From contig JAFTPU010000011.1 in NCBI GenBank assembly GCA_017463105.1, positions 1 to 47,476 of the forward strand: 47,476 nucleotides of DNA, given 5' to 3'. The DNA comes from Clostridia bacterium (lineage in GTDB: Bacteria; Bacillota; Clostridia; Christensenellales; Borkfalkiaceae). Both the position numbers and the translations under genes were made by a program. This document shows, piece after piece, positions 41,618 through 47,476 of the stretch. Within the stretch, counting starts at the first letter, position 1, and each line of letters starts with the position of its first letter. The notes under the pieces were generated by a model. The model made no database searches. It worked only from the letters and a program-made list of their open reading frames with translations, and had not been told where the DNA came from.

Positions 41618-42976
41618 TTGAAGGATTTAACCAAAGGAAATATTTACAAGACGTTTTTTCTGTTCGGGCTTCCCCTCGTGCTTTCGGGGCTGTTGTCGCA
41701 AGCATACGGGATCATCGATACGGCGATCGCGGGGAAATTCCTCGGCGATCGGGGGCTTGCCGCCATGGGTGCGACGGCGCCGCTCATCACTTTCATTTCC
41801 TCGCTGTTTTGGGGCTTGAGCTCGGGCTTTTCCGTGTACGTCGCGCGGCTGTTTTCCTCGGGAGAATATAAAAAGATCAAATCGGCGGTGTATACCATGT
41901 GGCTGATCATGTTAATCGCCTGCGTATCGGTCGCCGTTTTGTTCATCTCCCTGCACGCGCCGTTGTTCGATCTTTTAAACATCGAAGCGGGCTTGCGCGA
42001 CGCGGCGTTCCGATATTTCGCCTTTTACGTGGCGGGCTTGTTCCCGATCATTCTGACGACGAACTCGGTACATCTTCTCAACTCCTTCGGGATCGGCACG
42101 TTTCCGTTTTTCATGTCGCTGCTCTCCGCCGTACTCAACGTGTCGGGGAATATCCTTTCGATCGTCGTTTTAAACATGGGGATCGAAGGTCTTGCGATCG
42201 CGTCCGTGCTTTCCGCCACCGTCGTGGACGTCTGCTACTTTTTCAAATTCCGCGCCTGCTTTAAAGAAATGGGCGTGCCTGCGGGCAAAGTGAAGCTGGG
42301 CTTTAAATATATCAAAAACGCCATGCCCTTCTCCTTGCCGAACATGGCGCAACAGGCGGTAATGTATTTCGCCTCCCTCGCCCTTTCCCCGCTCGTCAAC
42401 GGACTCGGCGTTTCCGCTTCCGCAAGCTATTCCGTCGTTACGCGCGTATACGACCTGAATACGAGCGTATACAACAATTCCACGCGGGCGGTGTCGAATT
42501 ATTCGGCGCAGTGCGTCGGACAGAAAAAATACGACAAGATCAAAAAGGGCGTGTTCGTGGGACTGTTGCAAAGCACGGCGTTCGCAACTCCCTTCATTCT
42601 CCTGTGCGTTATCTTCCGCGAACCCGTGTGTTCGTTGTTTTTCAAATCGGACGCGGACGCCTTGACGAAAGAATACGCCTACCTCTTCGCGCGGCAATAT
42701 CTGCCCTTTATCTATCTGCAACTCGTATGCAACCTTTTCCACGGCTTGTTCCGCGGCGTGAAAGCGACGGGACATTTGTTCTCGACGACGCTGGTCGGCG
42801 CGGTGTCGAGATATCTGCTGTCGTTGCTGCTGATCCCGTCGATGGGTATGTCGGGCTTCTACTTGGGCTGGGTCCTCTCGTGGGCGGTCGAAACGGTGCT
42901 AAGCGTCGTGCTGTTCTTCCTCGACGGCTGGAACCCCGCCGCCTCCGACCCCGAATACACGGCGAAGGGATCTTAA
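41618..42976 (+). CDS. MATE-family efflux transporter
   Basis: A 452-residue protein with 12 predicted helices in two related halves. It has the MATE pattern in the first half (FFLFGLPLVLSGLLSQAYGI, IAGKFLGDRGLAAMGATAP) and in the second (ALSPLVNGLGVSASASYSVV, GLFRGVKATGHLF). MATE pumps export drugs or metabolites using Na+ or H+ gradients. Translation starts at TTG (41618) after GGTGAAGGG, an unusual start that may limit expression. The promoter carries probable operator sites for the divergent DeoR-type gene. The family links to multidrug export; the substrate cannot be told. Confidence 0.88.
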   Translation: MKDLTKGNIYKTFFLFGLPLVLSGLLSQAYGIIDTAIAGKFLGDRGLAAMGATAPLITFISSLFWGLSSGFSVYVARLFSSGEYKKIKSAVYTMWLIMLIACVSVAVLFISLHAPLFDLLNIEAGLRDAAFRYFAFYVAGLFPIILTTNSVHLLNSFGIGTFPFFMSLLSAVLNVSGNILSIVVLNMGIEGLAIASVLSATVVDVCYFFKFRACFKEMGVPAGKVKLGFKYIKNAMPFSLPNMAQQAVMYFASLALSPLVNGLGVSASASYSVVTRVYDLNTSVYNNSTRAVSNYSAQCVGQKKYDKIKKGVFVGLLQSTAFATPFILLCVIFREPVCSLFFKSDADALTKEYAYLFARQYLPFIYLQLVCNLFHGLFRGVKATGHLFSTTLVGAVSRYLLSLLLIPSMGMSGFYLGWVLSWAVETVLSVVLFFLDGWNPAASDPEYTAKGS

Positions 42977-42980
42977 ACGG

Positions 42981-43046
42981 AAAAGCGCCCTCGAAGAGGG
43001 GCACTTTTATATGAAAACGGGCGACAATACGTCGCCCGTTTTTTGT
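42981..43046 (+). terminator. Tandem terminators after the MATE gene
   Basis: The first hairpin is AAAAGCGCCCTC/GGGGCACTTTT (42981-43008). The second, stronger one is AAAACGGGCGAC/GTCGCCCGTTTT (43014-43044), closed by AATAC and followed by a T-run. Confidence 0.88.
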
Positions 43047-43050
43047 ATAG

Positions 43051-43079
43051 AAAAAACTCCGACGGGAAAACCGTCGGAG
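43051..43079 (-). terminator. Terminator of the large InlB-repeat gene
   Basis: On the minus strand CTCCGACGG pairs with CCGTCGGAG (43057-43079) and is followed by six Ts. A second A/T-rich hairpin (CTTTCAGTA/TACTGAAAAG, 43110-43136) lies between this and the stop codon. I see nothing else in 43080-43160. Confidence 0.85.
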
Positions 43080-43160
43080 CAAAAATCATAGTATTCGATT
43101 TTTCCTTGCGCTTTCAGTACCTTTATTTACTGAAAAGCACCGTTTGACCAAAATAGCTTG

Positions 43161-46100
43161 TCAATCGATCTTCGTTACGGCAACGCCGTCGATCTTCAGG
43201 TCCTTGATTTGTGCCTGATCCAGACCGGTATTCGAAGAACTATCTTTCGTATAAACAAATTCCAACGTATCGCCCGCCTGCAATTCAACCGTTATGGTTT
43301 CACTGAACGTAACCACTTTATCTTTATCGCCGCCGTCGGTATAAATTGCCGTGCCGTTTTTCTTGATTGCCAAGTAATCCCATTTATCGGGCTTTTCGGA
43401 CTCACAGAAATATTGGAACGTAACCGTTATCTTCGTTGCTGCGGTGATCTTAAACGCAGCGGACGAACTATTTACGCCCGCATTTCCACTCGTCCAAATA
43501 CCGGTCGTCTCGTCATAGGTAAATGCGTGAGACTCGCTCTTGCTCGTATCCGTAACGGTATAAGCAGCTTTTTCCAGCCACTTGCAGTAGATCGTCGTGT
43601 TCTCGGTGATCTCTCCTGCTTCATAAGGCGTTTCGAACGTGTCATCGAGATACCAGCCGTCAAACGCCTGCCCGTTCGTATACGCAGGTTCAACGGGAGC
43701 CGTCGTATCCCCTACGCCATATCCAAGCACCGCATTTTCGAGACCGTTGCCGTAAACGACCGTAAGGGTCACTTTTACGTCCCACTTCGCATACAACGTA
43801 ATCGATCCCACGGGAACGTATTCGGTTGCAACCGCAGTTTCGAACGTGCTGTCCGTATACCAGCCCCTGAAAATATAGTTCTCGTTTTCAGGCTCGGGCA
43901 AGGTGATCGCGATATTCATGTTCACCGTCTGCGCCGCCACCGTCGCGTATTCGCCCGCGTCGAACGTGATCGTCACTTCGGGTCTTACGATCGTATACGT
44001 CATATCCGTTTTGTTCAGCGTGATCTGATAATAGTTGTTATCCACGTACGCATCCATCGTGTACATAGCGTCGGAAACGAGCGTATACGTACCCGCAACG
44101 CCGTTGAGCGTTACGTTTTTAACGCCGTCCACCGTCAACGTTTCGTCGCCGTTTGCATATTCGCCCTCGTAACCGTCGAGTGCTTGCATCGTCGTGCCGT
44201 CGTAACCGAACTTCGCGATCTGATTACCGTCCTTGTCTTTTACGAACAAGGTGGTCGCGCCGTAACATTCCGCCGTCGTCAAAGCATTGCCTTCGCCGTC
44301 TACGAAGCTTACGCCGAAGTATACCTTATTGTTAAATACGAATACCGTATAGTTCTTCGTGACGTCGCCTTCCACGTAGGTATATTCGATCGTTCTCGTC
44401 TTACCCGAGTTCCAATAGGACGAATTGGTGGTAGAAGTACCGACCGAATCCGCCGACGAAACGGGCACGTAGAGCACTACCTGCGCCAACGTATCGTAAC
44501 TCGAGGCAACATAATTGAGCACCATCAAGCCCGTATCGGCGTCGAGATAACCGCGATAATCCGTCGTGCCGTCAATTTGTATAACGATCGCGCCCGTTTC
44601 TTTATCATAAGACGTAACCGCAAGATCGCCGCCGAAAGGATAGCTTGCATTGGAGCACGTACCTTCCGCGTCTATACTAATGGTAGACGTATACGTATAT
44701 TTATAGGAGCTCGCCCCGCCGTTTTCTTTCGTATCCGTATATCTCGTAGGCAAGTAGGTGTTGTAATATGCGGGTGCTACTTCCCACTTCGCATAGATCG
44801 TGGTATTCGCCGCAATTTCGCCCGCCGTCCATTCGGTGCCCTCGTTAAACGTTTCCGTCGTATACCAACCTACAAACTTAAACTTCGGCTGTTTGGGATC
44901 CGCGATCTCCACCGTGTCGCCTTCGGAATATACGAACGAACCGTTCTCCGCACCGTTGTTATATACGACGGTAAGGGTCACTTTCGTTTTCCAGAGCGCG
45001 TACAGCGTTACGTTTTCCGTAGGCACGTAGTTTAAAGGAACCGCTTCGGTGCGATCTTCGTCGAAGAACCAGCCGTTGAACACGTTCGTATCGTTCGTAG
45101 GCACAGGCAATTCGACCGCGATATTCTTGTTCTTCGACCATGCTTCCAACGTTGCATATTCGCCCGCGTCGAACGTGATCGTTACCATAGGTTTCGTGAT
45201 CACGCAGGTCTTTGCCGCCGTATCCAACGTCAATTCGTAATATTCCGTATTGTCCGCGAAATACACGTCGAATTTATCGCCCGCAAGCGCGTACGTACCC
45301 GTCTTGTCGCCGTATACGATGCCGCCCACGCCGTCGAGAACGACCGTTTCGTCGCCATAGGCGTACGTGCCGTAATACGCGTCGAGGTCCACGGTGGTGT
45401 TGTTATCGGCGAAGGAACTTCCTTCAGACGCAACCGAAACGATCACGTTGCCGTTCGCGTCCTTAACGATCACCGTCTTGGAATTTTTAACCGTCGCCGC
45501 CGTCAAAGCGTTGCCCGACGCGTCCGTTGCCGTGAAGTTGTGATAAATGTAATTATTGTAAAGGAACAATTCGATATCGCCGTTTTTCGTCGTTATATTG
45601 ACGAATTGCGCGTAATAGTTTCTGCTGCTATCCGTAGGAGATTTCGCCGCTTTTACGCCGTACGATGCGTTCGCAATGCCGTCCGCGTCGTATTTGCTGA
45701 ACAGATAATAATCGTTTCCGATATCGTTATTGTTATAAAGCCCTGCGATCACGCCGATCTCTGCATTGAAATAGAATTTATTAGAGGTGGTCGCCGTCTC
45801 GGAGGTCTTCCATTCCACTACCTGCGTTGCGGGATCATAACCGATGATAATACCCGTCTTTGTACCGGTCATCTTGCCGTTTTCGTCGATCGTAAGCGTT
45901 TTACCGCCTTTATTGCCGTAGCTTGCATTCCAGATCTCGGAGCCGTAATACGTGCCGCAATATGCGGGAAGTGCTTCCCACTTCGCGTAAATGGTGAAGC
46001 CGGAATCGGATTCGCTCACCGTCGCTTCTTCGGGCAGAGAGGTTTCGAAGGTGTCGTCGAGATACCAGCCCGTGAACTTCTGCATATTGTCAGTATCGAT

Positions 46101-47476
46101 ACCGTATTCGGGCAGATAGGCGCCGATGACGTCGCCTTCGCCGAGGAGCAGAACGTTGTTATCGCCGTCCAATACGCCCACGAGGTTGATCACGACCTTC
46201 GCTTTCCAGCTTGCATACAATACGTCATCCTGCGTAGGAACGAAATCGGAAGGAACCGCTTCGGTACAAGCCTCGTCGAAGAACCAACCCTTGAAGGTAT
46301 ATTCGTCGTTCGTAGGCTCGGGCAATTCGACCGCGATATTCTTGTTCACCGTCTGCGCCGCCACCGTCGCGTAGTCGCCCGCGTCGAACGTGAGCGTCAC
46401 CATGGGCTTGTTGACGGCATACGTCATGCCTTCTTTCGTCAGCGTGAATTCGTAATAGTTACCGTCCACGTACGCGCCGATCGTATAGTCCGCGCCGTCC
46501 GCCGCTTTCACGTACGTACCGTCTTTACCGAGGTAGGTCAACGTGCCGTAACCGGAAACGGAAACGCTTTCGTCGCCGTTCGTATACGCGCCCTCCAAGC
46601 CGTCCGCAACGACGAGCTTTTCGCCGTTATGTACGAAGCCTTCGATGAGTGCGCCCGAAGCGTCTTTCACGTATACGCTCGCCGCATTGTAGCAATCCGC
46701 CGCCGCGATCGCCTCGCCGTCTGCGCCGACGAAGGACACCCCGAAGTGAACTCTGTCTTTATAGATAAACGCGCTGTACGTCGTTCCGCCGAACGTGTAT
46801 TGGATCGCAAGCGAGCCGTCCCACGAGGATGCGGAAGTGGTTGCCGTCGCCATGCCCGCTTCAAAGGGCGTAAGAAGCAGAACGTCGTTCCATTTGCTGT
46901 TATAGGGTCTGATAATAATGCCCGAAACGGGATCCACGTAACCGACGTAGTTGGAAACGCTTTCGGGATCAAGCACGGTTTCCCCGTCGTCGTTGGTCGT
47001 CAAACCCGTCAAACGGAAGTTGATCTTACCGCTCGCGGCGTCCGTCATCGTAATGACGACCTGTCCTCTGAACGGGAATGCCGTACCGTTACCCGTCGCG
47101 TTTTCGTCCAACGTGACCGTTGCCGAAGACCAAGAACCGCCCGCGCTGACCGTGCCGTTCTTGAAAAGTAGCTCGTTATTGGGATCATTCGCGTCCGCGT
47201 CGAAGTTGATGGGCGCATACGTTTTGCTGTCGTAAGGCGCGACCAATTTCGGCGTCGACACCGTTACCGTGCCGTATTCGGAAGTATACACCTTACTGCC
47301 GCCTGCATTATAGTTCGCGGGGGTTTCCGTTACGCTCCAAACGGTGGCGTCCGTCAATACGGGCAAAGTTTTTTCCTCGACGTCCGTGCAATCGCACGTT
47401 CTCGTCGCTTTACCCTCCGTCGTTTCCGTGGGTTCGTTCACGATCGTCCATGCGCCGTAAGTATGCGTGCCCTGCG
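43161..47476 (-). CDS. Large InlB-repeat surface protein, 5' end outside the window
   Basis: The frame is open to the right edge; 1437 residues are visible and the N-terminus is missing. The first visible residues (HTYGAWTIVNEP, then TRTCDCTDVEEKTLP) match a Cys-containing surface repeat. Then come three large units, each of a 180-230-residue beta-rich domain followed by two InlB B-repeats (Listeria-Bacteroides type: ITFDAGEYATVAAQTV, FRGWYTDSTFETAV, ITLYAKWDVKV). That gives six B-repeats in three pairs. The last 140 residues form a separate beta domain with CESEKPDKWDYLAIKKNGTA. There is no LPXTG or C-terminal helix at the visible end. It is probably a secreted adhesin-like protein; the start seen at 47441 is an internal GTG, not the true start. 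Confidence 0.85.
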   Translation of the reverse strand, partial: QGTHTYGAWTIVNEPTETTEGKATRTCDCTDVEEKTLPVLTDATVWSVTETPANYNAGGSKVYTSEYGTVTVSTPKLVAPYDSKTYAPINFDADANDPNNELLFKNGTVSAGGSWSSATVTLDENATGNGTAFPFRGQVVITMTDAASGKINFRLTGLTTNDDGETVLDPESVSNYVGYVDPVSGIIIRPYNSKWNDVLLLTPFEAGMATATTSASSWDGSLAIQYTFGGTTYSAFIYKDRVHFGVSFVGADGEAIAAADCYNAASVYVKDASGALIEGFVHNGEKLVVADGLEGAYTNGDESVSVSGYGTLTYLGKDGTYVKAADGADYTIGAYVDGNYYEFTLTKEGMTYAVNKPMVTLTFDAGDYATVAAQTVNKNIAVELPEPTNDEYTFKGWFFDEACTEAVPSDFVPTQDDVLYASWKAKVVINLVGVLDGDNNVLLLGEGDVIGAYLPEYGIDTDNMQKFTGWYLDDTFETSLPEEATVSESDSGFTIYAKWEALPAYCGTYYGSEIWNASYGNKGGKTLTIDENGKMTGTKTGIIIGYDPATQVVEWKTSETATTSNKFYFNAEIGVIAGLYNNNDIGNDYYLFSKYDADGIANASYGVKAAKSPTDSSRNYYAQFVNITTKNGDIELFLYNNYIYHNFTATDASGNALTAATVKNSKTVIVKDANGNVIVSVASEGSSFADNNTTVDLDAYYGTYAYGDETVVLDGVGGIVYGDKTGTYALAGDKFDVYFADNTEYYELTLDTAAKTCVITKPMVTITFDAGEYATLEAWSKNKNIAVELPVPTNDTNVFNGWFFDEDRTEAVPLNYVPTENVTLYALWKTKVTLTVVYNNGAENGSFVYSEGDTVEIADPKQPKFKFVGWYTTETFNEGTEWTAGEIAANTTIYAKWEVAPAYYNTYLPTRYTDTKENGGASSYKYTYTSTISIDAEGTCSNASYPFGGDLAVTSYDKETGAIVIQIDGTTDYRGYLDADTGLMVLNYVASSYDTLAQVVLYVPVSSADSVGTSTTNSSYWNSGKTRTIEYTYVEGDVTKNYTVFVFNNKVYFGVSFVDGEGNALTTAECYGATTLFVKDKDGNQIAKFGYDGTTMQALDGYEGEYANGDETLTVDGVKNVTLNGVAGTYTLVSDAMYTMDAYVDNNYYQITLNKTDMTYTIVRPEVTITFDAGEYATVAAQTVNMNIAITLPEPENENYIFRGWYTDSTFETAVATEYVPVGSITLYAKWDVKVTLTVVYGNGLENAVLGYGVGDTTAPVEPAYTNGQAFDGWYLDDTFETPYEAGEITENTTIYCKWLEKAAYTVTDTSKSESHAFTYDETTGIWTSGNAGVNSSSAAFKITAATKITVTFQYFCESEKPDKWDYLAIKKNGTAIYTDGGDKDKVVTFSETITVELQAGDTLEFVYTKDSSSNTGLDQAQIKDLKIDGVAVTKID
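43924..43976 (-). repeat. 53-bp direct repeat inside the InlB-repeat gene, copy A
   Basis: This 53-bp stretch recurs at 46348-46400 with two mismatches and more loosely near 45130-45185. It encodes the same part (FDAGEYATVAAQTVN) of successive B-repeats. It shows recent duplication or gene conversion within the gene. Confidence 0.85.
46348..46400 (-). repeat. 53-bp direct repeat inside the InlB-repeat gene, copy B
   Basis: This is the partner of the stretch at 43924-43976, differing at two positions over 53 bases. Confidence 0.85.

Noticed and set aside
43158-45035. A 625-codon plus-strand frame opposite the InlB-repeat gene
   Set aside because: It is an Arg/Ile-rich shadow translation; the minus strand shows clear InlB repeats.
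43161-47441. GTG at 47441 as the true start of the InlB-repeat gene
   Set aside because: The frame stays open to the window edge and the upstream residues continue a recognisable surface repeat (HTYGAWT). There is no ribosome site or signal peptide.

Overview
The window looks like chromosomal DNA of an uncultured, Gram-positive-type member of the Clostridia (Bacillota). The evidence is lipoproteins with lipoboxes, no outer-membrane genes, vegetative promoters of TTGACA-17-TATAAT form, and two gene orders shared with Bacillus/Clostridia (spoVB-like next to yabN-like, and lon next to engB). Strand-specific codon use and moderate GC fit a gut Christensenellales-like organism, but that placement is only a guess. 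Almost all of it is ordinary core and envelope gene content. I see no prophage, transposase, CRISPR array, tRNA or rRNA.

Layout. 1-3900: two outward-facing promoters at the left edge, two tiny membrane proteins, a small Cys-rich lipoprotein, a candidate small RNA, a PHP-family phosphatase with a small coupled gene, and an SH3-NlpC/P60 lipoprotein. 3900-9900: a VanZ / DUF368 / ComF operon, an unrecognised two-domain protein, an ECF-transporter S component, a ZIP metal transporter and a YitT-type membrane protein. 9900-17000: a membrane nucleotide-sugar dehydratase, a candidate structured RNA gene, the ppx/gppA - maf - mreB-like operon, and two half-size TSUP (TauE/SafE) proteins. 17200-24800: a 1199-residue surface lipoprotein with a C-terminal membrane anchor, an RsmF-type methyltransferase, a DEDDh exonuclease with a BRCT-like tail, and serS. 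24900-32400: a CtpE-like P-type ATPase, gyrA and gyrB. 32600-41500: dus, yabN-like (methylase-MazG), spoVB/murJ-like flippase, a divergent sugar transferase, engB, lon and a DeoR-type regulator, all on the minus strand. 41600-42976: a MATE transporter divergent from the regulator. 43161-47476: a large InlB-repeat surface protein that runs off the right edge.

How the genes fit together. Much of the content serves the cell envelope. It includes undecaprenyl-phosphate recycling (DUF368), lipid-linked oligosaccharide flipping (spoVB-like), nucleotide-sugar modification, a phosphoglycosyltransferase-like protein, wall hydrolysis (NlpC/P60), shape (mreB-like, maf) and two big surface proteins. The rest is translation, replication and proteostasis housekeeping.

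The most unusual items are these: a roughly 400-nt transcription unit at 12055-12455 with its own promoter, terminator and nested helices but no substantial ORF; a family of at least seven 57-91-bp dispersed inverted-repeat elements, all intergenic, between 16.5 and 40.7 kb; two genes (VanZ, YitT) whose promoters place the start codon at the transcription start (leaderless mRNAs); a pair of separate half-TSUP genes; and a sugar-transferase-like protein that has lost the catalytic Asp-Glu pair.
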